From Erigeron canadensis (lineage: Eukaryota > Streptophyta > Magnoliopsida > Asterales > Asteraceae): 64,000 nt of DNA. A program made the translations under genes and the position numbers. The stretch lies in assembly GCF_010389155.1 (NCBI RefSeq), contig NC_057761.1, positions 43,262,213-43,326,212 on the forward strand, given 5' to 3'. Of this stretch, positions 25,593-37,431 are shown piece by piece. Each line of letters begins with the position of its first letter. Within the stretch, counting starts at the first letter, position 1. The notes below the pieces were generated by a model, which had not been told where the DNA came from, searched no databases, and was given only the letters and a program-made list of their open reading frames with translations.

Positions 25593-26120
25593 GCTAACTA
25601 CGCACAAAGTACAACAATTAATACTTTCAAGGAATAATGATCATTATATCTTTTCCCGACCTATACTTACACTGCCAATAATATATCCAAATGCATTTCT
25701 TTTTACCCTTGACTGGTGTTATACGGTTATGTGATGCTTTTTTTTTTTTTTTTTTGGAAAAGTGCATGTAGTTCTAACAGAATATGATTAATAAAACTGT
25801 TGAGTGACAAAAATTAAAAAAAATGTTATCTTAAAACATCTCAAATTCGATTTTGTTCGATAGACTATTTGATTGGAAAGTATTTCAATTTGTACAAAAT
25901 CTTTTTTCTGAGACTTAAACAAAATTTTTTTTATTGTATTGAACAAAAATGACTAAAACACCTATTTGGGGAACCTTATTCGGTAAAATAAAGCTCAAAA
26001 AGATTCACAAATTAACCCGTTTCTGTCTAATACATCTTTCTTTTTTGGAAAGGCGATAATTTGTTAATAAACCAGCAAAATGCTAGTAAAAATCGTACAA
26101 ATATAACTGACTTACAGATA
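25593..26120. other. 3' flank of the ligase gene and AT-rich spacer
   Basis: Probable 3' UTR, then AT-rich DNA with a T16-type homopolymer at about 25739-25755. From about 26041 a TTTTTTGGAAAGGCGATAA start with AACCAGCAAAATGC resembles the 3' end of a plant LINE in inverse orientation, but this could not be confirmed. Confidence 0.35.
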
Positions 26121-26285
26121 TCCCTGATGGGGTTTTTTTCACCCTTCCCTCACGGTACTACTTCGCTATCGGTCACCCAAGAGTATTTAGTTTTGCAAGT
26201 TGGTCCTTGCTAATTCACACGGGATTCCACGTGCCCCATGCTACTCGGGTCAGAGCATAAGCTAGTAATACTTTCGGCTACTGGA
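26121..26285 (-). pseudogene. Organellar (probably plastid) 23S rRNA fragment in nuclear DNA
   Basis: About 165 bp matching the complement of organellar/bacterial-type large-subunit rRNA: CACCCTTCCCTCACGGTACT, TTCGCTATCGGTCACCCA, TCACACGGGATTCCACGTGC, CCATGCTACTCGGGTCAGAG and CATAAGCTAGT...CTTTCGGCTACTGGA. The rRNA sense is on the minus strand. Compared with the plastid sequence as remembered, the differences are mostly G-to-A and C-to-T, as expected for an old methylated nuclear copy. The fragment is far too short to be functional. It is best explained as a nuclear insertion of plastid DNA; a mitochondrial origin is not excluded. Confidence 0.8.
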
Positions 26286-26413
26286 AATGAGAACTCATGC
26301 ACAATTATAACATTAAAGAAAGGAGAACTCATTCTATTGATCCTCATTGGGAACCGTCTGCCTAGCCCGAAGTTTTATCCAAAGATCACCGGATGTTTTG
26401 ATCTCGCCCATGA

Positions 26414-26981
26414 TGCATGAGCAGTGGCGTATACTCATAGGGGTCCATTGACCACCCTTAAGAAAATTTTTGTTGTACAACCTCTATAGAAAATATCCAA
26501 GGACCCTCCTTGTAAAATAGGTATGAACACCCTTAGATTCAAAACTACTTGGAAAAAGCCAAAGAAACTTTTAGAAATCTGATTAGTTTATTCTTTCACT
26601 ACAATATTATGTGATTTTTTTTTTTTTTTTTTTTGAACGGGATAATATGTGATATTGTATACAAATATTTTGCGTAATCTTCCTTTTTTTTTAAATGATA
26701 TCTTTGCAATAGTACATTTTTATTTTGATGTAATCTTTTTTAAGATGGACTGACCAACTAGACCAATGTAATATTGAAATACATACATTTATTTTTTAAA
26801 ACCTGTTATTTTGTGTTGTAATTTTCAAAAAAAAAAAAAAAAGGAAAATTATTAGTGAATTTATGTTAGTTTGTATTTATGACCCAACCCGACCGGACAT
26901 TAAAATTTTGTATCAACCAAGCCATTGTTTCACGGTCTCAAGGACCCCAGTGTGAATCCTAGATCCGCCACTGTGCATGAG
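26414..26981. mobile_element. hAT-type MITE with perfect 8-bp target duplication
   Basis: Element 26422-26973 (552 bp). The ends are CAGTGGCG and CGCCACTG, and the flanks are identical: TGCATGAG at 26414-26421 and 26974-26981. CAGTGGCG-type ends plus 8-bp duplications identify a non-autonomous hAT element. It holds two T/A homopolymer runs and no transposase. It interrupts an older sequence that continues on both sides (GATCTCGCCCA...ACCCCAATC). Confidence 0.88.
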
Positions 26982-27278
26982 ACCCCAATCTTTTTGTGCT
27001 TGAATATCAAGTCATTACGAGTCTTCTAGATTGCCCAACATGTCAATAATATTACAAATTGCACCATAGACTTCCTAAGGTTCGATTCCATGATATAATT
27101 GTGCAAAACATCACATCTTTAGTAGAGAAAACAATGAGGCAAGTGACATCAATTCTCAATACAACTCTACAACTTATTTGTAAACGGACACCCCGTAAGA
27201 ATATGATTTGCCTTGTACATCTTAATCTAAATTAAACACTAGCTGTCATCATATAAATTAAACTTAGATTAGTCTTTT

Positions 27279-27500
27279 AGCATTAGCTCAGAGGTTGAAA
27301 GATCATCCCCCAATTAAAAGGTCTTGTGTTCAAGCCTTGAGTAGGACATATGAAGTCTCTTTATAAGGGTTTGGTTTGGGTATATACTCAGATTCAAGTT
27401 TGAGGGGGCAGAGTTTATACCTATTAATCGTCATGCCTTCGGACGGATTAATGGGGGGTTTTCCCCATCTGTTATTGAAATAGACATTTCTATTTCTATA
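27279..27500 (+). mobile_element. tRNA-derived SINE
   Basis: A-box-like TAGCTCAGAGGTTG at 27284-27297 and B-box-like GTTCAAGCC at 27328-27336, spaced as in a tRNA promoter, lead into a non-tRNA body. A CCTTCGGACGG...GGGGGGTTTTCCCC structure lies near 27440-27470. The 3' end is uncertain. Pol III transcription of the family is inferred from the boxes. Confidence 0.6.
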
Positions 27501-29435
27501 GAGCTCTCTAGCACGGATCCGATTAAGATAACGTATAATAGACCTCCCGTTATCGAATCACGACACGAAGTTTCAAACGAAATTCACAAATTCAAAAATA
27601 ACTTAAACTTAGATTAGAAAACGTTGTTCATTTACATTAAATTATAATATAAACAATTAACAAAATTCATAAAGAAAAACCAGTTTACTATAGGTTCGAT
27701 ATCTTTTGAAGAATATTTTCCTTGGAAAAGTAACATAAACGGTTTATTGCCCTTTATGTAAACCAAACGTTTGACTGACTGTTATTGACATAACAATGTT
27801 TTTTTCTTCCCTTCTTTTTACTGATATGAACATGATACCCGTGTGTTGCGATGGATACTATGGACAGAGATTCTCATGTTACGATTATCTTGTTTTTGGT
27901 CAATATGTAAATACTGCTTGTTTGTTAAAGAAAGAGGAAAGTGTTTGCCAAATAAGGAGAGCTATAGAATATGAAAGATCAGGGGTAAAGAATAATGGAT
28001 GTGTAGGGGTAAAAAAGTAAATTTGTATGTCCTAAAAATTCTAAACTTTCAACACCACCCAATAATTTTTATAAGGAAGTATAGATAATGTTATTTTTAA
28101 TAAGTTGATTATTGCAAAGATGACTATTGGGATTGTCGTTAAAAGAGAATATCATATGAAAATCTTTTAGAAATTAAATGATCATATCGTAACTAGATAT
28201 GTACATAATTATCATCATAAAATAGATTATAGCTAATAGTCAGATTGTTAAAAAATAGTATATAGGGTTTTGCAAAACGAAGCTTTGTTTAGTATTTTCC
28301 TTGTATATATTACAACTTTACAAAAAGTTACAAATGACATACAATTTTTTCTTTTCAATAGATTGTAATTGTAATTATATAAGCTGTAAAAATATGAATT
28401 TAAAGTAAATTCCCTTCATTTATTAGTTGCCCGTTAAAAGAAAAAAGTTCCCCTCATTTATGATATGCACTCAATTAGACTAACCGCAACATAGGAGGGT
28501 AAGTGCGGTTCGACACGGATCAGGTTTTGACTAAAATCGAACTGTTATAATTCGGTTATTGAAATATAAAATTATTGGGTTTCGGTTTTTTTTGTTTGGA
28601 TCTTTTTCAATTTGATTTTTCGGTTTTTGTCAGTTTTTAACCACTTATTAGTTTGAAGCAACTTGAAATAAAAACTATTAAAATTTATTCCATAAAATTA
28701 TACTACAATTTCAATAACTTGTCCAAATAATATTGGTAACAAAAACAATACAACAATGACAATAAATCCATCAAAATAAGTTGAAAGACTTCAAATATTT
28801 ATTTCAAATAGCCTTCCTATATAACTATTTATATGTTTAATATGTTGTTTCAATTTGCAATTGATTAAACCAAATCGATCTTGTTATGTATTTTGACATA
28901 AAATATATAATAAATATTGTTTTTTACACTAGCAAAAGCAAATATATTAATATATATAATGAGAATGAGTATTAAAAGGATATATATATATATACAAAAT
29001 AATATAATATAAATAAGTATATATTTTTGGTTCGGTAAACCGAAAACTATTGGGTTTTTTGGTTTTTGATGTTTTCGGTTCGGAATTTTCGGTTTACTTG
29101 TTTTTTTCAATTTTCAGTTTGGTTTTTGCACATTTGTTGTTTATAGTTATGAAGTGAGATAAATCATATAGGATCACTACAGTATTGCCGACAATAAACT
29201 ATATAATATATCGTTGTCGTTCCCGCTGTATGCCTATATAATTCAATAACCCCGATTGAAACGTTACACAACTGAACAGTTATGCACTTATGCCATAAAA
29301 ATAAATAAAATAAAATAAAAAGCAACTAAACATTTATATTAGAGTAATCAAAAGGTGCAAAGTTATACACGTGTTTATGCATGTTTCAAAAGGACACATT
29401 ATATATAAAAAGACCCTGATAAAAGTTAACTCAAA

Positions 29436-29472
<37 letters not shown>

Positions 29473-29640
29473 CCTTTTAATCAGTTAAAATGTATTTAGT
29501 GGCTAACTGTTGTGGTCCATATTCCGAAAATGATCCACACAAATGAAGTATTTTAAAGTACATCGTATCAGTTTGTTTAATTATTATGTTAAGAATATGA
29601 TAATTAGTAATATACCTAATTGGTCTGTTAAAAAAAATAA
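27501..29640. other. Gene-free region with a degraded GGTTCGG-type repeat
   Basis: No gene supported. From about 28490 to 29125 the phrases GGTTCGACACGG, TTCGGTTATTGAAA, GGTTCGGTAAACCGAAAAC and TTTTCGGTTTACTTG make a degraded element of the GGTTTGG/GGTTCGG class, comparable to 20169-20889. The frame at 27796-28020 has no known domain. A long (AT)n run lies at 29437-29469. Confidence 0.4.
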
Positions 29641-31269
29641 AAAATTTCATTAGATCACCCTGTGGTTTGCTGTTTTATCAATTTTCGTCCCTCTTGTTTG
29701 AATTTATTATTACTTCACCCTATGTTGACTTTTTGTATAATTAGAACCCCCTCACTTTAACAGCCGTTAATTTGGATCCGTTAAAGCTCTCATGTGCACC
29801 GCACATGAGGGTAACTTAGTCATTTTACTTCTAAAACACCCATTTCACCTTCCCATTTCAAACAACTAAATCAAATCCTTTTTTTTTCTTCCAAAAACTC
29901 TTTTCTTCCCCAATCTTTCTTTCTTAATAATTAAGGATATTGAAACAATCAGATCTAAAACACTCATTTCACCTTCCCATTTCAAATAATAAAATCTAAA
30001 TCACAAATTATATCTCTGTCTATCTATATATCTATCATCAATATCTCTATCGATATAATTATGAATCTTTGATATGGTCAAGTTCGAATTTGCAGAAGTT
30101 TATGACTTGGGCAAATGTGATCTTTCACTTCTATTGGATAAATCCACGACTTCTGCAAATACTATGTTCGTCACCTCTAATGCAATTAATTTTGTCGGAA
30201 AAATTAAAACCTTAATAACTTCGTTGATACTTCGAATCACACCACTAAATCCGTACCAAAATGCTCACCAATCATTTCCGAACAAACCCTGTCCAACAAT
30301 GGTTTCGAACAAGATCACCGAAAAATATGTATGTTTGCAGGAAAATTGATAAATGCGATTACTTTCTCGATTTTTCGAATTAGAACTCGAAACTTCCACG
30401 AAAATACTCTAAATCTAATCGCGAACAAACCCTAGGTGAGAGAAATCTGAAATAAAGTTCGCCGGAAACTTCAACTACTCGCCGAAAACTTCAACCGTCT
30501 CAAAACTTAACAAAATGGAGAAATCAACACATCAAGATGCTCAGAATTTCACCGCAATTAAATCCTTGTGATTTTCATATTGAATCAAGAAGAAAACAAT
30601 AACCAAATCGAAGAAAGAAGATAATGAAAATAGTTGTTCCTTTTTTATCCTTTTTTTTTTTGCTTTTCCTATTTTTTTTTAAATAAATGTAATTAAGATC
30701 GATATAAACAATGTACAATTGGCAATTGTGAACTGTTGAAAGTGAAAAATGTCACATGAAGTTACTGTAGTTGACAAAAAGAGAAAACAGAAAACAGTTA
30801 CTTTCTAATTTTGAAAACCGTATTTGTTGAGTTAAACGATTAAAACACAAAATCTCGAAATTGATCCCAAATTGTAAAAATATTAGTAGTGCACTTTTTC
30901 TCTCAGATGCATTTTTCTCTCAGCTTGTTAAGATCTGCACTTTTTATGTTGTTATTTAGGTTATGATTTTGATGTTTATGAAATATTTTTGGATTTTATT
31001 TTTTTGTGTTTGGATTTGATAAAAAAAAAGAAATTGAGTTGAATCTAAAAAAGAAGATGGAGAAGAAAGAGAGGGTGTTTTTGGTGAAAAAAGACTAAAA
31101 TACCCTCATGTGCATCACATGAGGGGCTTAACGGATCCAAATTAATGTCTGTTAAAGTGGGGGGTTCTAATGCTACAAAACGTCACCACAGGGTGAAGTA
31201 ATAATAAATTCAAACGAGAGGGGCGAAAATTGATAAACAACAAACCACAGGGTGATCTAATGAAATTTT
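29641..31269. mobile_element. Non-autonomous element with ~180-bp inverted repeats, MULE-like
   Basis: 1,629 bp. The left end AAAATTTCATTAGATCACCC is mirrored at the right end GGGTGATCTAATGAAATTTT, and the match runs inward about 180 bp, past TTAACGGATCCAAATTAAT and its inverse. Inside are two copies of a CACCTTCCCATTTCAAA phrase (about 29845 and 29967). The flanks are A-rich, so no unique target duplication can be assigned; an 11-bp ATACCTAATTG occurs just outside on both sides (about 29612 and 31285). The frame at 30074-30349 is not recognised as a captured gene. Confidence 0.7.
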
Positions 31270-31903
31270 CTCTAAAATAAAAAAATACCTAATTGAGTAA
31301 TTGGTGTGTCTAAGGCTAGAATGAGTGGTATTGCTAGAGGTTAGGCTACTTTCACAGTTGCACCACATTGCACCATATGACATCCTGAGCTGTTGTGGTT
31401 GTTTGGGAAAAAATGAGGAGTGGAGTTGTCTAGATTATAAAAGGTGGCATAGCTTAATGGTTGCTTTTTTCCCCACCAAATATTAATTAAAAATACAATT
31501 TTATTTTTTATAACTAATACTATAATACATTTTATATTTTAAATAAGAGAAAAGTCCCAACTTGGGTGAAAAACCCCTTATATATCAATTTTTAATATTT
31601 TGAATCAATGTTTGGGCCCCCATGATTTTTATGATTTAAAAAAAGGTATGTGAGAGGTTTTACCACCCAACTTAAGCGTCTAACAACCTCATATTCCCTC
31701 CCCTTTAAATACTTGACCTTTTTTTTTTAAGTTTTAAACTTCTATAAGAAATAACACATTGCAGAGAGAAAAAACAATTTGTAAATAGTTTAAACTATAG
31801 GTCCTAAAATGAAAATATGACATAAATTTAAAAACTTGCCCTCTTTGTCTTCCTCAACATCCCTCCAGTCAATACTTGCTCCAAACCATCCTTCAGCTAA
31901 AAA
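31270..31903. other. Gene-free spacer
   Basis: AT-rich intergenic DNA. No exon, element terminus or RNA gene recognised. Confidence 0.4.
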
Positions 31904-31920
31904 ACACACACACACACACA

Positions 31921-31978
<58 letters not shown>

Positions 31979-32002
31979 TTCACACGCGCGCACACGCGCG
32001 CG

Positions 32003-32035
<33 letters not shown>
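31904..32035. repeat. Compound microsatellite (CA)n-(CT)n-(CA/CG)n-(TA)n
   Basis: Continuous simple-sequence run: CA repeats, about 55 bases of CT repeats, an alternating CACGCG stretch, more CA, then TA. Long frames on both strands here are artefacts of the repeat. Confidence 0.95.
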
Positions 32036-34645
32036 GACATAATATCAAATTAGAGAAAGTCAAGAAAAAAAGGAATAGTCAAAACAAGTCGCCCAATCTG
32101 AAGGAATTGCTAAGATTGTTGATTGCCCACTCGGGGTGGTGTTTCCGGTGACTTGCTGATGAAATCCGGTGGGTTGCCTTCCGTTTAGCCTAAACATATA
32201 CCTAAAAATAAGATGTTAACACATTTCCGGATGAATGATTAAGATTAAAAGATATCAAACTCATAATACATGTGTTAAATATCTAATATATTAGGTATAT
32301 CTTTATGTCTATGTTCTTGATATATCAACTATTTTTCCTAAAATTATCTTAAATCTAACTCCATGTTATTAAGTTATCATTAACGGTAATTATATATATA
32401 TAAAAAACAATGTAATAAACCGGACAAAGAATTTTGTTGAACTCTGTCGGTTTGTAATGTCTTAACTATATGTGTATAGTCTCGTAACGATAAAAGGGTT
32501 TTTGAATAATCATCAAGGAGGTCAAAATTAAAATGATTTATCATGATATTATGGCTTATCATATAATAGGTTGAATAAATTTTATACCCGTGTCATATAC
32601 ACAGATTTTACAAACATTATTAATATAAGAATTATATGAAACAAAAAAAAATAGTTATACGTTAAATGTAAAAATATACTTAAAAGATAATTGAGATATT
32701 TAAAGTTAAATACAGAATGATAAATCATATCAAGGTTGGATGGTGTAACAGAGTTTCTTTTATACACACTCTTTCAAAGAAGCAATATCTCAATTTTGAT
32801 TACCTAAATGTTAGAGTTCTTATTGATTTCTTGCAAAAAAGTAATTTTATTTTCGTAAGTCATGATTGTTAAGAATAATAAAAGTAGCAACTAGTATGTG
32901 TAGTTTTCAAAAAATTTGTTTGTTTTTATTTTATTTGTGAGTTTCAGTTTATATAAGAAGAATGTGTATCATAAATAAATCTGATTTTAATACTAATAAT
33001 AATTATAATGATTATCATAAATATAGTCTGATTAAAATTTCTAATAACAACAATATTACAATTATTTTGATTACAGTTAATAATATAAAATAAAATATTT
33101 GATATAAATATGTAACTTCCGTAACTTTTAGCTACATTTTGTTATTAAATAAACATTATGCAATAAAGTATTAATTATTTTAAAAATGGGTTAAAAGTAT
33201 AAATTAGTGATGGAAAATCAAAAAATATAATTTAATTTAAACATGTGTTCATCTAATTAATTTTAAGAAATTAAAAGTTGTAATTGATCAATTAAAGTTA
33301 AGTCAGTTGTTGTTTGTACAGCCGATTAGGTTAGAGGATTTGGAGTGTTTTAGTGGATTGAACGGCGATTCCCTGTTGGTAGGAGTTTTCTCTCCCTTGT
33401 ACGCCGGCGAGAGTGTGTTCAGATCGTTAGGGTTTCTTTATGAAGATCGTCCCCCCTATCGATTAGGGTTTTCCCCATTTTATAGTGATGTTTATAGTGA
33501 TGTTTCATGAAGGGTAAGTCTTCACACGCGTTTTCCGACCCTTAATTTTAGCAATGATCTCCTTTATTTAAGGGAGTGACATGATAATATCTTATTTGTG
33601 CTTATCTTCTTTAACCCAGACTGTGTAACACTCTGGGTAACTTCTTAATCCGTAGCCTTCCCAGAGTGAGGCTTACCCTGGGTGGCAGCGAGTACGTCAT
33701 CAGTTGTTTTTTAATATATTTTAAGATTTCTTAATAAAATTGGTAGGATGCAATGTAATGATTTTTCTAGTTTGATATTATCACTATGTCAGCTTGTGAT
33801 TGATATGGTTTGATAATTGTGATTTCTTAATAAAATTGGCTTATAGTTTATATATTGAAAAGTAGTGGAAAATTAAAATTTAAATAAGGGTATATTTATA
33901 TTTTGATAAGGGATATGGTCGAAATTGCTTTTTTACCTAATTAAAATGCACTAGTGTTAATCACGTGTAATTAAGAATTAAAATTGTGTTTAAAATAGTG
34001 TTGGTTTTGGTCCCATGGAAGAATCGAAAAGGCAAAAGTATTTGGAGTGCTGGCCGGCCATTTGGTGAAATCCTAGCCGTTGATCAATTTTTGTCAGTGA
34101 GAAAACATGTTTATTTTGAAACCCCAAAATTTGGAAAATAGCAGCGAGTAAACCCAAAAAAGTCCCTATCGGGTATGAGTACACCTTTGGCATTATACGG
34201 ACCTCTGCACCTGATTATCACTCGACTGTCTGTCACCTTCACACTTTTTTTGTGCATTTGCCATTTGGTCCATATCTAAATTTAAAGTACACTTCTAGCC
34301 CCTAAAATGAAAGCTTATAGTATCCACAACTATTAAGTTTGCAGGTCATTTTTTTTTAATCTACAAATCGCTTCCCGTGTCCACAGCTTTGGACGAATCA
34401 TCAAATTGAGCACTCTATAATGTTCGAACCTAGAAGGCTAACCTTAAGGAAAATCCCCTCTAACCAATTCCAAGCTAAACCAACGTTAAGATTAAATTGT
34501 TAACAAATTCATATTGTTTGGTTCCACAACCGATATGAAAAACTATATGTTGGTTTCGAGTTACCCACATAACAATAACATATTCATTAGCTGACTAGCG
34601 CATCTGAAATGTTTCTGTTTTATTTTATTTTTGTGAACAGCAGTA
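32036..34645. other. Gene-free region with a GC-richer repeat-like island
   Basis: Mostly AT-rich. At 33301-33720 there is a GC-richer, non-coding island with TACGCCGGCGAGAG, two GATTAGGGTTT-like phrases, a tandem TATAGTGATGTT and a TGTAACACTCTGGGTAAC...CCCAGAGTGAGGC inverted stretch. It looks like part of an LTR or another repeat, but no pairing terminus was found. Confidence 0.35.
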
Positions 34646-34870
34646 CGGCACCAAGGATTAGTTAAGTACAACCAAATGAAAATACTGAACACTTAGGTGA
34701 CTGAAGCAAAAAATAGTATATGAAACTATTAGGCCGCACATTAAATAATGTATCTAAAGTTTTTTTTTTTTGAACGACACCAAGGATTAGTTAAGTACAA
34801 CCAAATGAAGACAGTGAACATTAAGTTGACTGAAGCAAAAAACACTATATGAAACTATCAGGTTACCCAT
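34646..34870. repeat. Direct duplication of ~95 bp, spacing 129 bp
   Basis: The block CCAAGGATTAGTTAAGTACA starting at 34651 recurs at 34780. The similarity continues through GACTGAAGCAAAAAA and ATATGAAACTAT. The second copy is preceded by a T-rich run and GAACG, possibly a small insertion. Confidence 0.75.
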
Positions 34871-35440
34871 ATATTATAATAACACAACAATAATTTATTA
34901 TGACGTTTGAATCTATGTGTGTATAATTGTGGGTATATGTGCGCGTGTGGATTTTTTTTGAAAAATGGACATCGAGAGGAGGGGTATGATATGTAAGAGA
35001 AATGATATATTGAAGGGAAAATATTTTCGTCAGTTTTAAAAAATAAATAGTAAAGATGGACTTTTAACTTAAAATTGAGAAGTTACTAAAATGAATATAT
35101 TTTACAAGATCATCTAAATAAAGTTATATCTTGTCATTAATATTAATATTAATATTTATAAATAAAAGTATAATCAGAGTTAAATTTTGATACGGAGTAT
35201 ATTAAAAGAAAAACATCATCATATATCAATTTCATGTTAGGAATTAACAACTTTTAACATGATTGTTGGATATTGGTAAAGGGAGCAAAGTGCAAAAACT
35301 CGGGTTTTTTCTCCTTTCTATACACTTTAGACTTTATACACACCACACACTTTACACACAATAAAAGTAAAAAAAAAGCTTCCACCAGCACACTATTATA
35401 CCACTATTGATAGAAACTCAAACTTATCTTTCTAAACTTT
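34871..35440. other. Spacer and distal promoter of the SPL gene
   Basis: AT-rich, with no coding feature. A CACACTTTACACAC-rich stretch near 35335-35365 precedes the presumed leader of the SPL gene. Confidence 0.35.
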
Positions 35441-37431
35441 CTTCATTTGGTAAAGTAATTTTTCTTCCCATTTTTCCTTCATTTTCATGGAATGTTGCAG
35501 ACCCAACTCTGATATATAGGTAAGCACCCCTCATTTTACTACTTTTATATAACACACACACACACACACATATTTGCATCTCCTAAAACAAACATCCACA
35601 CAAACTATAATCTAATGTTTCTGTAAACAGCTGTCATAGGTAAAAACACGTACACTTAAGAACTCACACTTCATTATATTACTACTGTTCTTACTGTTTG
35701 GATATAGTTTTAAAGTTATTTTGGAAACCCTGAATTTGGTAAAATCTTTAGTTTGTGTGTGTGTGTTTCAAAAAGGTGATACTAATATATACTCGTATAT
35801 GTTATCTAGCTATATGTATATATCAAGTACTTTTGTATAACTAATTAAAGATTGTTAATCATTCTTTGTTAAGATGTTATGTTTTGAAAATGGGGATTGA
35901 TTTCCCCCCTTTCTCTCTGTTTTTTATTTTTATTTTTTATTTTATAGAAAATATTCCATTGAAAATGACATTTGTATGTAAAATGAAAAAACAACAAAAA
36001 CTATTAACTCACGTTTATTTTATCCTTATTATTATCATAGTTTTTATATCTTATCTAAATCATGGGTTATTTACTTATTTTAGACTCATGGTCCGGATTA
36101 GGATTTTCTAAAGTTCCCCAACTTACTAATTAATTTGGGGAGTTAACGCGAATCATTTTTTATTGATTGCACGAGCTAGCCAGCAAGCCAGCAAATTTTG
36201 ATTTTGATTCAAAAGTCAAGATTAACTTAACTTGACCCATCAAGTTATAAATAACTTTAGGCAATTGCGGTTATAACATAATTTCTTATAAATTTTGTTT
36301 TTTTGTGTCATGAGTTATTCTATTTTTTAAAAATATATTTGTGGATTTTCCTAACTGTAACACTTGTGATTAACACCTGTAGAACTATGGTAACCATTTC
36401 TTACAAATAAGGACCGACTCTAATGTACAATACTTTTAGCGTATGGTATTAACCATAGATTAATGGGAAAACTTCTTTTAGCGATATCGTATACCGACCG
36501 AATGTTCGAAAAAAATGCCACCAGCCTAAGTATGTTGCTATTCTAAGACTTTAGCCCTAATATATATGTAACAGTAATTAAGCAACACCCATCATCGTCT
36601 TCCACGGGTTATGGGTTCTAGGTTTTATCTAGGTAAAAAAAAGACATCTAACCTTGCAACGAGTAAGGATCAAACTCTTGACCTTCATCTCGAGAGACCA
36701 AAGAACTACTTGATCAAAGACTAATTAGCCATGATATATGTATGTGACAAGGCTAATATTTTGCTAAATGATAATTACTCTTTCATAAAATAAGTCAGTT
36801 TCTTGTGTGTGTTTGTGTGTATTCAAGCACATGCTAGTATGGCCTTCTTTATGATTTATGATAGTCAAGTGCAAAAGGGCCTTAGAGAATTTAATGATTT
36901 ATGTCACAATTTTGGTATATGTGGAAGTAAATATATCATTTATTGATAACTACTGTTGAGTCTTATTCACAATGTACTTTGTCTTGGGTGTCTCTTTGCA
37001 AGGATATGAGTTCTTACTCAGACCCTTCATTTTTCGTTGTGTATCAATTATTGGTGTTAGATACACAATAAAACAAAACAGTAGAAAAAAAGAGGGTACT
37101 TTTAGTTACCAATATTGCTATTATGCTATACTTTTTGAATGTGTCTTTTTACTGTAATGATAGGGGACACAAGGGTGTGATGTATTCTTCACCATATTTT
37201 GCATAAAGTTTGGGAACATATATATATGTACCATTATTTGTTATATACAGTAATTTATAGGCTTTGTTATATTATTTTTGTTTAAAATTTATAACAGTAT
37301 AATTACTACTTGGTCTTTTGATAAGCTATGAATTATTAAGTGTTTTGGTTTTAGATGTTGCTGATCTAAAGCCGGGTTCCATTTTGTGTAAGAGAACCAA
37401 GTGAAAGAATTTGAGTGAATCGTATTCCGCA
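35441..37431 (+). other. Putative 5' UTR exon and long leader intron of the SPL gene
   Basis: A candidate leader exon ends at 35519 in GATATATAG before GTAAGCACC. A candidate acceptor TTTTAG lies at 37349-37354, leaving a 77-base second leader part before the ATG at 37432. That part begins with a short upstream frame ATGTTGCTGATCTAA. Long leader introns occur in this SPL group, but the assignment rests on splice-site appearance only. On the minus strand, a possible tRNA-derived SINE (GAGTTTGATCC B-box-like) lies at about 36580-36725. Confidence 0.35.

Noticed and set aside
27796..28020. 74-codon frame starting MFFSSLLFTDMN
   Set aside because: No signal for a known cysteine-rich peptide family, no clear promoter, AT-rich surroundings; more likely chance.
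30074..30349. 91-codon frame inside the long-TIR element
   Set aside because: Translation shows no recognised family; kept only as a possible captured fragment in the findings.
31790..32042. Overlapping frames on both strands reading RERERER or SLSLSL
   Set aside because: They only translate the compound microsatellite at 31904-32035.
33301..33720. Possible solo LTR
   Set aside because: No TG...CA ends with a 5-bp duplication could be defined, so only the odd composition is reported.
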